Below, one piece after another: positions 55,022 to 63,923 of a DNA stretch of 64,000 nt. Positions within the stretch are counted from its first letter, which is position 1. The number at the start of each line of letters is the position of its first letter. The DNA is from Alsobacter sp964544365 (GTDB lineage Bacteria > Pseudomonadota > Alphaproteobacteria > Rhizobiales > Beijerinckiaceae): the NCBI GenBank assembly GCA_964544365.1, contig CAZJCW010000001.1:16346-80345 (forward strand). Direction: 5' to 3'. The notes under the pieces were generated by a model, which had not been told where the DNA came from, ran no database searches, and saw nothing but the letters and a program-made list of their open reading frames with translations. The translations under genes and the position numbers were made by a program.

Positions 55022-55040
55022 AACCAATCCGGCAATGGTT
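55022..55040. promoter_or_regulatory. operator copy 2, AACCAA-N7-ATGGTT, 56 bases upstream of the FadR gene
   Basis: Same arms as copy 1 with one A/T change and the same 7-base spacer (TCCGGCA). The two copies are 85 bases apart, about eight helical turns, and each lies roughly 50 bases before one of the two divergent genes. This suggests that one regulator controls both promoters. Confidence 0.6.
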
Positions 55041-55096
55041 GAGTTTTTCGCGACGCTGTGGAATCAGTTACGAAACGAGCTGTTTCGGGATTTTCG

Positions 55097-55792
55097 ATGG
55101 ACGATCGCGTCAATCCACCGCCCTATCTGGCGATCTCCGGCGTCCTGGCGCAGCTTCGCGGCTACCTCGCTTCCGCCGCGCTGCCGGATGACGGACGGCT
55201 GCCGCCTGAGCGTGAACTGGCGGATGTCCTCGGCGTGACGCGCGCCGAGGTCCGCAAGGGGCTCGCCGTCCTCGAAAGCGAGGGGCAGATCTGGCGGCAT
55301 GTCGGCAAGGGCACGTTCCTCGGCAGCAGACCGCCGCAGCTCGTGCACGTCTCCGACCTCGCGCAGCGGTCGAACCCGCTGCAGGTCATGAAGGCGCGCA
55401 TCGCGCTCGAGCCTGAACTGACCCGCCTCGCGGCCGTCAACGGCACCGCGGCGGATCTCGCCACGCTGGCCGAGATCGCGGTAGCCTGCCGCGATGCGGA
55501 GACGTGGCGCGAGTACGAAGCCTTCGACTCCCGGTTCCACCACCAGATCGCCGAGGCGGCGCACAACCCCATTCTCCTGGCTCTGCTCGAAACCCTGAAC
55601 GCCGTGCGCCGCGCGGTGACCTGGGGGCGCGCGCGGCCGAGCCACAGCCGGCCGCCCGCGGACCATCACAGCTTCGCCGACCATGACCGGATCGTCGACG
55701 CCCTGTCGCACCGGGAACCCGGCGCCGCGGCGGACGCGATGCGGCACCATCTCCAGAATGTCGAGGACCGGCTGGTCGGCCGCCTGGGGTGA
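55097..55792 (+). CDS. FadR-subfamily GntR transcriptional regulator
   Basis: A 231-residue regulator. The winged helix-turn-helix spans about residues 10-75 (LPPERELADVLGVTRAEVRKGLAVL). The FCD domain carries DSRFHHQIAEAAHNPI and HDRIVDAL plus MRHHLQNVE, the usual metal-binding set. ATG 55097 follows a weak GGGA. It is divergent from operon D and convergent with the enolase-superfamily gene at 55820, and may control both. Confidence 0.92.
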   Translation: MDDRVNPPPYLAISGVLAQLRGYLASAALPDDGRLPPERELADVLGVTRAEVRKGLAVLESEGQIWRHVGKGTFLGSRPPQLVHVSDLAQRSNPLQVMKARIALEPELTRLAAVNGTAADLATLAEIAVACRDAETWREYEAFDSRFHHQIAEAAHNPILLALLETLNAVRRAVTWGRARPSHSRPPADHHSFADHDRIVDALSHREPGAAADAMRHHLQNVEDRLVGRLG

Positions 55793-55819
55793 GACGACGG
55801 CCCGCCACCGGCGGAAGGC

Positions 55820-57019
55820 TCAGGCCTGCGAGCGTCGGACCGTGAGGTCGGTGCGCTCGAAGACCGACGGCAGAAGCTCGACTCCCAGGCCGGGTCCTTC
55901 CATCGGATAGACGAAGCCGTCCCGGATCGTCGGAAGCGTCGTGACGAGCTCCTTGTACCAGCCCGCGTAGAATGCCCGGACCGACTCCTGGATGAGCGTG
56001 TTGGGCTGGCTGAACGACATGTGGATGCCGGCGATGAATCCCACCGGTCCGATGCAGTCGTGCGGCGCGAAGGGACGGTGGTAGGTCTCGGCCATCGCCG
56101 CGATCTTGCGGCCCTCGGTGAGCCCGCCGGTCCAGCACAGGTCGGCCATCACGACGTGCATGGCGTCGCGGTCGAGCATGTCCTTGTAGGGGTAGCGCGA
56201 CCCCAGCGTCTCCGACGCGCAGATCCAGACATCCGTCGAGCGCGCCAGCTCGGCGAGGGCCTGCGGCGAGTTCATGCGGATCGGGTCCTCGTACCAGGTC
56301 GGCTTGTAAGGCTCGAGAGCCTTGCAGATGACCTTCGCCATCGGCAGGTTCCACAGCGAGTGGAGCTCGACCATGATCTCCATGCGGTCGCCGACCGCCT
56401 TGCGGATCTTCTCGAAGGGCTCGATGGCCTTGCGCATCTGGTCGGGCGTGATGAAGGCGCCCTGGTTCTCGATGGCCGGCGGATCGAAGGGCCAGATCTT
56501 CATGGCCGTGATGCCCTGTGCCAGGAGGCTTTCCGCCAGGGCGTCGGCCCGGTTCATGAAGGCATCGAGGTCTTCGTAGGGCCCTTCCGCCTCGTGGGTG
56601 GCCCAGTTGGCGACGGGCTTGATGTTGCGGGAGCGGACGTAGCCGTAACCGGCACAGGTGTTGTAGATGCGCTGCTTGTCCCGGCACAGGCCACCGAGCA
56701 TCTGGTGGACCGGTTGGCCGCACACCTTGCCGAAGATGTCCCACAGCGCGATGTCGACGGCGGAAGCGGCGCGATACTCCACGCCGGTGCAGGACTGCGC
56801 CATCGGCAGGCTCACCATCTCCCGATGCAGCGCCTCGATGTGCAGCGGATTCTTGCCGAGGAGCCGGATCGCCAGCGTGTCGTGGATGTGAGCCGCGACG
56901 GAGTCCGCGCCGTAGAAAGTCTCGCCGAGCCCGATGATGCCCGCATCGGTGTGGACCCGGACCCACAGCACGTTCGAGAACTCGTCCGTCCGCATCGTCT
57001 CGATGGCCGTGATCTTCAT
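55820..57019 (-). CDS. enolase-superfamily sugar-acid enzyme, paralogue of 25285-26490
   Basis: A 399-residue enzyme with K174 (MKIWPFD), metal ligands E218 (MVELHSLW), E244 (WYEDPI) and E270 (ASETLG), and catalytic H320 (APHDCIGPVG). Every active-site motif matches the enzyme at 25285-26490 with one or two changes, so a common or closely related substrate is expected. The genes around it differ: here it is a single-gene unit between a FadR gene and a long non-coding region, with no partner transporter adjacent. Confidence 0.9.
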   Translation of the reverse strand: MKITAIETMRTDEFSNVLWVRVHTDAGIIGLGETFYGADSVAAHIHDTLAIRLLGKNPLHIEALHREMVSLPMAQSCTGVEYRAASAVDIALWDIFGKVCGQPVHQMLGGLCRDKQRIYNTCAGYGYVRSRNIKPVANWATHEAEGPYEDLDAFMNRADALAESLLAQGITAMKIWPFDPPAIENQGAFITPDQMRKAIEPFEKIRKAVGDRMEIMVELHSLWNLPMAKVICKALEPYKPTWYEDPIRMNSPQALAELARSTDVWICASETLGSRYPYKDMLDRDAMHVVMADLCWTGGLTEGRKIAAMAETYHRPFAPHDCIGPVGFIAGIHMSFSQPNTLIQESVRAFYAGWYKELVTTLPTIRDGFVYPMEGPGLGVELLPSVFERTDLTVRRSQA

Positions 57020-57404
57020 GGCGTAGCCTTCCCCGGTGTCCGTCCCGCGAGCGGCCGTTCGCCGACCGCCGTCTCAGATCGTTGCCGTCGATCGTAGTGC
57101 CTCAAACGGCGCAAGCTCAACCGCTGCCTTGCAAAAGTCTCATCCCCGCGTTCCGGGCTCGTCCCGCGGGATGCCGGTCGCGCCATGCGTGCCGGGAGGC
57201 TCGGGGCCCTGCGGACTTTTTCTCCGGCCCCGCGATGGCAGCACCGGTCAGCAGACGCGGTCCGGCCTGTCCGTTTGTCGCAAAGCGGACGCGTCGACCG
57301 ACGAACGTGCTAAGAAATTCAATCTGTCGTTGTGACACACATCAAAGAGCGTTCGTCCGTTCCATGACCAAGCTCCAGCTATCGTCACTCTGGAGCCCCC
57401 CCCG
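57020..57404. promoter_or_regulatory. 385-base divergent non-coding region before Crp/Fnr gene
   Basis: No gene is seen. TGTGACACACATCAAA at 57331-57346 has TGA-N6-TCA with the left half of a CRP site (TGTGA) and the right half of an FNR/FixK site (ATCAA); it lies about 60 bases before the Crp/Fnr ATG and may be autoregulatory. A run of eight C (57396-57403) stands between the GGAG ribosome site and the ATG at 57405. Confidence 0.5.
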
Positions 57405-58148
57405 ATGAGGCCATCGATTGAACTTCTGCAGGGCCTGCCCATGCTCAAGGTCCTGCCCGTTACGTGTCTGGAGAGACTGGCCGGACAATCGGCCATTGAA
57501 AGCCGCCCGAAGGGCACGGTGATCCAGGAACAGGACGACCGTCCGTCCTACTTTTACTATCTCATCGACGGCACGATCGAGTGCAGCGCAAAGGTTTTCG
57601 ATGTCGAGCGCTGCCTGACGTTCATCTACGCCGGCGAGTTTTTCCCGCTCAACGCGGTCGCGCTGGACGACGTGACGATATCGTCCTACGCGGCGCTCAC
57701 GGATTGCATCGTGCTGCGGATCCCCGCAGGGGTGATCCGCGAATGCCTGGTCAGTGCGCCGCAGTTCGCCTTCGCGGCCTTGCAGGAGTGCGCCAGCTAT
57801 TGCCGCGATCTGATCCGCGAGAAGCAGGGCGCCCACATCCGCAACGGCGCGGACCGCCTCGCGGCCTGGCTCATCGCGGAATCAAAAAGGCGCAAAGCGA
57901 CGGCCCCGGTCGATATCTGCCTGCCGAAGGGCAAGATTGCCGACCTGCTCGGCTTCGCGCCGGAAATGCTGTCGCGCTACCTCACGATGCTGAAGGATTT
58001 CGGGGTCTCGTCGACGCACAACAAGATCAGGATCGACAGCCTGGAGGATCTCGGGCGCTTTCTCGAGCCCCCGTCCCTTGCGAAAGCGCCGGCGCCCGCC
58101 GACCCCGAGCGCGTCTTGCCGTTCGGCCGCGTCCGGACGAACCGCTAG
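57405..58148 (+). CDS. Crp/Fnr-family transcriptional regulator
   Basis: A 247-residue regulator. The cyclic-nucleotide-binding-like barrel covers residues 20-115, a long dimer helix follows, and the helix-turn-helix is at about residues 173-200. The recognition helix has E187, S190 and R191 (PEMLSRYL), the E-x-x-S-R set that reads FNR/FixK-type TTGA half-sites. The N-terminal four-cysteine cluster of true FNR is not present, so direct oxygen sensing by an iron-sulfur cluster is unlikely. The ligand is unknown. Confidence 0.92.
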   Translation: MRPSIELLQGLPMLKVLPVTCLERLAGQSAIESRPKGTVIQEQDDRPSYFYYLIDGTIECSAKVFDVERCLTFIYAGEFFPLNAVALDDVTISSYAALTDCIVLRIPAGVIRECLVSAPQFAFAALQECASYCRDLIREKQGAHIRNGADRLAAWLIAESKRRKATAPVDICLPKGKIADLLGFAPEMLSRYLTMLKDFGVSSTHNKIRIDSLEDLGRFLEPPSLAKAPAPADPERVLPFGRVRTNR

Positions 58149-58152
58149 CCGT

Positions 58153-59082
58153 TCAGCCGATCTCCGCCAGCCGTCTCGACTGGCGGGCCAGAAGGCGCTC
58201 GATGTCCGCGATGTCCAGCGCGGACAGGGCGCCGGCGGGCTTCCGCAGCGCGGCAGAGCGGATCGCGCCGCGCTTGGCGAGGATGTACTTGCGGGCCAGC
58301 AGCCCGAAATTCGGCTGCTGCTCGTAGCGGGCGAGCGGGAGGTACGCGTCGAAGATGTCGTGCATGCGCTCGACGTCCCCGGCCCGGTGGGCGGCGCAGA
58401 CCCCGGTCATCATCTCGGGGAACGCGAAGCCCGTCATCGCGCCGTCCGCCCCCCGCGACATTTCCTCGGGCAGGAAGATCCCTCCGTTGCCGCACAGGAT
58501 CGAGATGCGGCGCGTCTCGCCCTTGTCGCTCGAGGCGCGGACGGCGGTGATCTTCGCCAGTCCCGGCCAGTCTTCGTGCTTCAGCATCACGCAGGTCGGC
58601 ATGTTCTTGACGATCTTCAGGATCGTCCCGACGGCGATCTGCACGCCGCTGGCCAGCGGATAATCCTGCAGGACGAAGGGGATAGGCCCCAGCATGGCGG
58701 CAGCGGTTTCGAAATAGCCGTAAATCTGGTCGTCCGTACGCAGCGTCCCCGGCGGCGCGATCATGACGCCCGCCGCTCCCATGTCCATCACCTGCTCGGA
58801 CAATTCCTTCATCGGCGCGAAGCCCGGCGACGACACGCCGGCGACGACCGGCACCCGTCCGCCGACCCGTGAGAGAACGCGCCGGACGACGGTCGCGGAT
58901 TCCGCCGCGGTGAGCTTGGGCGCCTCGCCCATCATGCCGAGGACCGTCAGGCCCGTGGCGCCGCGTTCGAGGTAATAGTCGACCATCGAGTCGATGCTGG
59001 CGAGGTCGAGCGCTCCGTCGTCGGAGAAGGGCGTGACGGTGATGATGTAGACGCCGGCGGCGGATTCATCGAGCAGTGCCAT
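58153..59082 (-). CDS. DapA-family (dihydrodipicolinate synthase/N-acetylneuraminate lyase) aldolase
   Basis: About 309 residues. Class I aldolase of the DHDPS/NAL/KDG-aldolase family: the pyruvate-binding GMMGEAPKL loop at 49-57 (the usual G-T-T-GE is G-M-M-GE), Tyr141 in VLQDYPLASG and Schiff-base Lys168 in CVMLKHEDW. Such enzymes add or cleave pyruvate on aldehydes or acids. ATG 59082 is used; the longer frame overlaps the next gene. Nearest neighbours are a racemase-like gene and an amidohydrolase in the same operon. Confidence 0.92.
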   Translation of the reverse strand: MALLDESAAGVYIITVTPFSDDGALDLASIDSMVDYYLERGATGLTVLGMMGEAPKLTAAESATVVRRVLSRVGGRVPVVAGVSSPGFAPMKELSEQVMDMGAAGVMIAPPGTLRTDDQIYGYFETAAAMLGPIPFVLQDYPLASGVQIAVGTILKIVKNMPTCVMLKHEDWPGLAKITAVRASSDKGETRRISILCGNGGIFLPEEMSRGADGAMTGFAFPEMMTGVCAAHRAGDVERMHDIFDAYLPLARYEQQPNFGLLARKYILAKRGAIRSAALRKPAGALSALDIADIERLLARQSRRLAEIG

Positions 59083-59101
59083 GGCCTCGAGGCTCCTGAT
59101 G

Positions 59102-59770
59102 TCAGTGCGTTTCGCGTTGAAGAAGGACACGGCCGAGCGCCATCGCCGCGGCCGCCTGGGTGGGCTCGACCACCGGTATGCCGACGGCGTCCTCGAGTGG
59201 CTGTCGAAAGCGGGCCATGCCGGCGCACCCCATCACGAGGACGTCGGCGCCGTGGTCCCGCCGCAGCGTGCGGCCGACATCGACCATGCGTCGCAGGGTG
59301 GTTTCGCCGTCGGCGAGGTCCGCCACGCCCATGCCGATCGGCAGGTCGCCGGCGAAGCGTTGCATCACGCCCATCGCCCCGAAGTAGCGCAGGTGCCGCG
59401 GGATCGACGTCGCCAGGATGGCGATGACGCCGAAGCGCTGGCCGAGCGTCAGCGCGGTCAGCACGCCGCACTCGGCAATTCCCAGGACCGGTCGCCGGCT
59501 CTGCTCGCGCAAGGCATGCAGGCCCGGATCGCTGAAACAGGCGACGACGAAGGCCGAGGCCTCGTTCTCGATCGCCGAGGCCCGCCGCAGCAGCGGGCCG
59601 ATGACTCCGTCCACGTCGCGCTGGGACTGGATGCCCGGCGGCCCTTCTTCCAGTGTCAAGCACGCGATCGGCGGACCGCCGGCCACCCGCAACGGCTCCA
59701 TCGCGGCATCGATGCCCGCCGTCACGGCGGTCGAGGAGTTGGGGTTGATGACGTAGATCGTTCCGCCCAT
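59102..59770 (-). CDS. Asp/Glu/hydantoin racemase-superfamily protein
   Basis: A 222-residue two-cysteine enzyme. INPNSSTAVT near the N-terminus is the hydantoin-racemase-type signature; the catalytic cysteines are C78 (VVACFSDPG) and C182 (VMGCAGMA). Racemisation of a hydantoin or amino-acid alpha carbon, or maleate cis-trans isomerisation in the same superfamily, are the realistic options. GGAGG five bases before the ATG supports the start. It lies between the DapA-like and amidohydrolase genes. Confidence 0.88.
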   Translation of the reverse strand: MGGTIYVINPNSSTAVTAGIDAAMEPLRVAGGPPIACLTLEEGPPGIQSQRDVDGVIGPLLRRASAIENEASAFVVACFSDPGLHALREQSRRPVLGIAECGVLTALTLGQRFGVIAILATSIPRHLRYFGAMGVMQRFAGDLPIGMGVADLADGETTLRRMVDVGRTLRRDHGADVLVMGCAGMARFRQPLEDAVGIPVVEPTQAAAAMALGRVLLQRETH

Positions 59771-59792
59771 CGCAGCCTCCGCATCGCCCACG

Positions 59793-61250
59793 CTAGTGGT
59801 GCTCGATCTGGTCCGTGGCGCGAACATGCCGCCAGAACGTCGGCGGCGTCGCAAGTGCGTCGCGCATTCCGGCACGGTCGAGGAACCTCTCGGCCTCCCT
59901 CTGCGCGTCGTCGAGGATCTCGTCCTCGTCGACCAGCATCGCCTTGCGACCCTGCAGCGCGATGCGGCCATCGACGATCACCGTGTCGACGTCGTTGCCG
60001 TTGGCGAAGTAGACGAGCCTGAACACGGGCATGTTCAGCGGATAGATGTGCGGCCGCCGCATGTCGAGGAGGACGACGTCGGCCTTCTTGCCGACCTCCA
60101 GGGATCCGATCTGGTCCGCCATCCCGAGGGCGCGGGCGCCGTCGATCGTGCACATCTCGAGGACGCGCCCCGGCGGCAGCCAGGTCGGATCGTGGTGGAA
60201 CGTGCGATGGTAGTGCATGCACTGCTGCATGTGGCGGAACATGTCGCCCGACCGGTCCGGCGCCGTTGCGTCCGAGCCGAGGCACACGTTGGCGCCTGCC
60301 TCGAGGAGCTCCGTGACGGGACAGCGTGCGAGGATCGAGGCAACCGCACTCGGATTGTGCGCGATGTGCGTCCCCGTGTCGGCCACGATGCGGATCTCGT
60401 CGTCCGTCAGGCCGGTCGAGTGGGAGAGTAGCGCGTTCGGGCCGAGGACGCCGAGCTCGTGAGCATAGGCGACGCTGCCCCGCGTATGTCCGTCCTGCGT
60501 GAAGACGAGGCCCGCCTCCTTCGCAAGCCCCGCCACCTTCAGGGTCTGCTCGCGCGCGAGCGCGAGATCTGACGGGCTCAGGCTCTTCTCATGCTCCGCC
60601 CTCAAGGTCGGCGTGATCATCGCAATGTTGAGGCGTCCGCCATGGCTGCCGTGCCAGCGCTTGACGAGGGTCTCGCAACTCGCGAACTGCTCGTCGAAGC
60701 TCACCGGACGCTCCACCGCGACCCCGTCGACGAAGCGGGCGTAGGTGCGCGGGAAAGGCGGGCGGGTCGTTCCGATGGCGATGACCGAACGCGTGCCCAC
60801 TTCTCGGACGCCTTCGGCATGGGCGTCCCCGTAGACAGGCTCGTCGGTGCGCAGGATCGTGTCCCCGCCACCCAGCAGCGAGACGCCCGTGGTGACGCCG
60901 AAGCGCAGGCGCTCCAACGCAGCCAGCCTGGCCTCGGCACGCCAGAATTCCGGCGGGGAGGCGACCGTGTAGGCGACCTCGCAGGCCTTGTACCAGACGT
61001 CGCTGCGACCGCCGCCCATCGTCTTGATGAGGCCGTGTCCCGCATGGGCATGGCCGTCGACAAGGCCCGGCATCACCACCTTGTTCCTTGCATCGATGAC
61101 CGTTGGCGCCGTGTGGGCTGCCGTCACGTCCGCCGTCGTTCCAACGGCGACGATGCGATCGGCCGTGATGGCGACGGCGCCGTCCTCGATCACGCGCCGC
61201 TCGCCGTCGAGCGTCACGACGATGCCGTTGACGATGAGAATGTCGGCCAT
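59793..61250 (-). CDS. amidohydrolase-superfamily deaminase/hydrolase (SsnA/AtzB-like)
   Basis: A 485-residue cytosine-deaminase-fold hydrolase. H67 and H69 in DGHAHAGHG, His in TQDGHTRGS, His in LLSHSTGL and Asp in LGSDATAPD form the mononuclear metal site. The C-terminal ADVVLLDMRRPH stretch closes the small domain. The family contains guanine and isoxanthopterin deaminases, N-ethylammeline chlorohydrolase and similar enzymes that hydrolyse C-N or C-X bonds on N-heterocycles. GGAGAGG precedes the ATG. Its place in an importer operon suggests that it acts on the imported compound. Confidence 0.9.
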   Translation of the reverse strand: MADILIVNGIVVTLDGERRVIEDGAVAITADRIVAVGTTADVTAAHTAPTVIDARNKVVMPGLVDGHAHAGHGLIKTMGGGRSDVWYKACEVAYTVASPPEFWRAEARLAALERLRFGVTTGVSLLGGGDTILRTDEPVYGDAHAEGVREVGTRSVIAIGTTRPPFPRTYARFVDGVAVERPVSFDEQFASCETLVKRWHGSHGGRLNIAMITPTLRAEHEKSLSPSDLALAREQTLKVAGLAKEAGLVFTQDGHTRGSVAYAHELGVLGPNALLSHSTGLTDDEIRIVADTGTHIAHNPSAVASILARCPVTELLEAGANVCLGSDATAPDRSGDMFRHMQQCMHYHRTFHHDPTWLPPGRVLEMCTIDGARALGMADQIGSLEVGKKADVVLLDMRRPHIYPLNMPVFRLVYFANGNDVDTVIVDGRIALQGRKAMLVDEDEILDDAQREAERFLDRAGMRDALATPPTFWRHVRATDQIEHH

Positions 61251-61281
61251 GTCGCCTCTCCAGTTTTCGGTCTCGTCCGCC

Positions 61282-63039
61282 TCAGTCCGGCTCGCCGCGC
61301 ACGCGGTCGAGCGTCGGCACGAGCGAGAGCAGGTGCCGTGTGTAGGAATGCTCGGGCGTCGTGAAGAGAGCCTCCGCCGCGGCCACTTCGACGAGCTTGC
61401 CGCTCTGCATGACCGCCACGCGGTCACACATCTGCCGGACGACGGCGAGGTCGTGGTTGATCAGCAGGAGCGTCAGCCCGGTGGCGTCGCGCAGATCCTT
61501 CAGAAGGTTCAGGATCTGTGCCTGGACGGAGACGTCCAGGGACGATGTCGGCTCGTCGCATACGATCAGGGTCGGCCGGGCGCCGAGGGCGCGGGCGATC
61601 GAGAGGCGCTGGCGCTGGCCTCCCGAGAAGGCGTGCGGGTAACGCTGCGCCGCGTCGCTCTCCATGCCCACGGCCTCGATCAGCGTCTCGACGTCTCGCG
61701 CGGCCTCGTCGCGTGTCGCGGCGAGTCGATAGAAAAGGATCGGTTCGGAGAGGATCGACCCGACGCGCATGCGCGCATTCAGCGACGAATAGGGATCCTG
61801 AAAGATCATCTGGATCGCGCGCCGCGAACGCCCCGCCCACCCCGTCGCGCCGTCTCCAGCGATCACCTGTCCACGGAAGGACACGGTCCCGGCGCTCGGG
61901 CGGCGCAACCCGGCAACCACGTTGGCGATCGTCGTCTTCCCGCAGCCGGATTCCCCGACGAGGCCGAAGACCTCGCCCGGCATGACGGCGAAGCTGACGT
62001 CGTCGACGGCGCGAAAGCCGGTTCGCTTGATGCCAGGCAGCCAGCCGCCCGAAAGATAGTCCACCGTGAGGTTCTTCACGGCGAGCAGCGGCGTCGCGGA
62101 GGCGTCCTGCTGACCCGATGCCGGGCCGTCACCGAGCCTCGGGTCGCCGAGCCTCGCGCGGAAATCCGCCCGCGCCTGGGCCGCCCGCGCATGGTTCGCC
62201 CCGTCGAGCATCGGAAACCGATCGAGCCGCCGGTCCACCCGTGGCACCGCCCCGATCAGGGCCTTCGCATAGTCGGCCTGCGGGCGCCGCAGCACCTGTG
62301 CGACCGGCCCACTCTCGACGATCGCGCCCCGGTGCATGATCGTCACCCGGTCGGCGATCTGCGCCACGACGCCCATGTTGTGGGTCACCAGGAGAATGCC
62401 GATCCGCTGGCTGTCGGCCAGGTCGCGCAGCAGGTCGAGGATCTGCGCCTGGATCGACACGTCGAGGGCCGTCGTCGGCTCGTCGGCGACCAGCAGCCGC
62501 GGTTTGCACGCCAGCGCCGCGGCGATGACCACGCGCTGACGCTGTCCGCCGGACAACTGGTGCGGATACGCGCCAAGCCGTCGCTCCGGTTCCGGGATGC
62601 CGACCGCCCGCAGAAGCTCCAGCGCCCTCTCGCGCGCCGCCGCACGCCCTATGGATTGGTGCGCAAGAATGGTTTCGACAAGCTGGCTCTCCACCGTGAA
62701 GAGCGGGTTCAGGCTCGTCATCGGATCCTGGAACACCGCCCCGATGTCGCGTCCGAGGCGGATCTCTCCCTGCGGGTCGCCCGACGCAAAGGGCTTTCCC
62801 TCGATCAGGATCGAGCCGGATGCGATGCGTCCGGGTTTCTCGATGAGCCCCAGCACGGCGTTGCCGACGGTCGTCTTGCCGGCCCCCGATTCGCCGACGA
62901 GGGCATGGATCTCGCCGGCAAGGATCGACAGCGATGCGCCTTCGACGGCGACGAACGCTCCTCCGTCGGCAAGCGGATACTCGATGCGCAGGTCGCGAAT
63001 GTCGAGGACCGGGGGTGCAGCGGCCGTCACGTCGCTCAT
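61282..63039 (-). CDS. fused two-domain Dpp/Opp-type ABC importer ATPase (D-F fusion)
   Basis: A 585-residue protein with two full nucleotide-binding domains. Domain 1 (about residues 10-270): GESGAGKTT, VFQDPMTSLNPLF, LSGGQRQR, LVADEPTTALD. Domain 2 (about 320-560): GESGCGKTT, IFQDPYSSLNARM, FSGGQRQR, LIVCDEPTSSLD, INHD. It replaces the separate D and F ATPases of the other two Dpp-like importers in the window. ATG 63039 follows the permease stop by a one-base overlap; the longer open frame upstream is a shadow. Confidence 0.93.
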   Translation of the reverse strand: MSDVTAAAPPVLDIRDLRIEYPLADGGAFVAVEGASLSILAGEIHALVGESGAGKTTVGNAVLGLIEKPGRIASGSILIEGKPFASGDPQGEIRLGRDIGAVFQDPMTSLNPLFTVESQLVETILAHQSIGRAAARERALELLRAVGIPEPERRLGAYPHQLSGGQRQRVVIAAALACKPRLLVADEPTTALDVSIQAQILDLLRDLADSQRIGILLVTHNMGVVAQIADRVTIMHRGAIVESGPVAQVLRRPQADYAKALIGAVPRVDRRLDRFPMLDGANHARAAQARADFRARLGDPRLGDGPASGQQDASATPLLAVKNLTVDYLSGGWLPGIKRTGFRAVDDVSFAVMPGEVFGLVGESGCGKTTIANVVAGLRRPSAGTVSFRGQVIAGDGATGWAGRSRRAIQMIFQDPYSSLNARMRVGSILSEPILFYRLAATRDEAARDVETLIEAVGMESDAAQRYPHAFSGGQRQRLSIARALGARPTLIVCDEPTSSLDVSVQAQILNLLKDLRDATGLTLLLINHDLAVVRQMCDRVAVMQSGKLVEVAAAEALFTTPEHSYTRHLLSLVPTLDRVRGEPD

Positions 63040-63923
63040 CACCGCCCCCGCAGCTTCGGATTGAAGCGGTCGCGCAACCAGTCGCCCACCACGTTCACAG
63101 CCAGCACGAGCAGCACCAGCAGAAGTGCCGGGAACAGCGCGATCCACCAGATGCCCGAGAAGACGAATTCGTTGCCGATGCGGATCAGCGTGCCCAGCGA
63201 GGGATAGGTCGGCGGCATCCCGACGCCGAGGAACGACAGCGTGGCCTCGGTGAGCACGGCGGCCGCCAGGTTGATGGTGGCGATCACCAGCACCGGGCCC
63301 ATCACGTTGGGGAGGATGTGGCGCAGCATGATGCGGTGCGAGGGCAGGCCGATCACCTTTACCGCCCGCACATAGTCGCGCGCGCTCTCCACCATCGTCG
63401 CCGCCCGGACCGTGCGGGCATACTGGACCCACTCGTGGATCGAGATCGCGCCGATGAGGATGACCGGCGCCCACTCCGCGCCCCCCGCGGCGGGAAACAC
63501 CGTCCGCGCGATGCCGGCGACCAGCAGCGCGAGCAGGATCGTGGGGAAGCTCAGGATGACGTCGCCGACGCGCATGATCAGCGCATCCACCCATCCCCCG
63601 AGATAACCGGCAAGCAACCCGAGCAGCACGCCGACGCTTGCGGCGACAAGGACGGCGCCGCCGCCGATGGCGATCGAGACGCGGGCACCGTAGAGCATGG
63701 TGGAAAAGAGGTCGCGTCCCTGGTTGTCGGTGCCGAGCAGGAACCGGGGATCGCCGTCCGCCGTGAATCGCGGCGGGATCTCCGCGTCGATGAGGTTGAA
63801 GCTCTTCAGGTTCGTCGGGTCGTAGGGCGCCACGAGCGGCGCGAAGGTTGCGGCGCCGATGATCAGCAGCGCCGCCACGCAGGCGAGCAGCACCGAGGGT
63901 GGAACACGCTTCAGGAGCGTCAT
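63039..63923 (-). CDS. Dpp/Opp-type ABC importer permease (C subunit)
   Basis: A 294-residue permease with FLLGTDNQGRDLFSTMLYG as the family landmark, five further helices, the EAA loop RAVKVIGLPSHRIMLRHILPN and LSFLGVGMPPTYPSLGTL. Its stop overlaps the fused ATPase start by one base and its start overlaps the preceding permease stop. Confidence 0.94.
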   Translation of the reverse strand: MTLLKRVPPSVLLACVAALLIIGAATFAPLVAPYDPTNLKSFNLIDAEIPPRFTADGDPRFLLGTDNQGRDLFSTMLYGARVSIAIGGGAVLVAASVGVLLGLLAGYLGGWVDALIMRVGDVILSFPTILLALLVAGIARTVFPAAGGAEWAPVILIGAISIHEWVQYARTVRAATMVESARDYVRAVKVIGLPSHRIMLRHILPNVMGPVLVIATINLAAAVLTEATLSFLGVGMPPTYPSLGTLIRIGNEFVFSGIWWIALFPALLLVLLVLAVNVVGDWLRDRFNPKLRGR

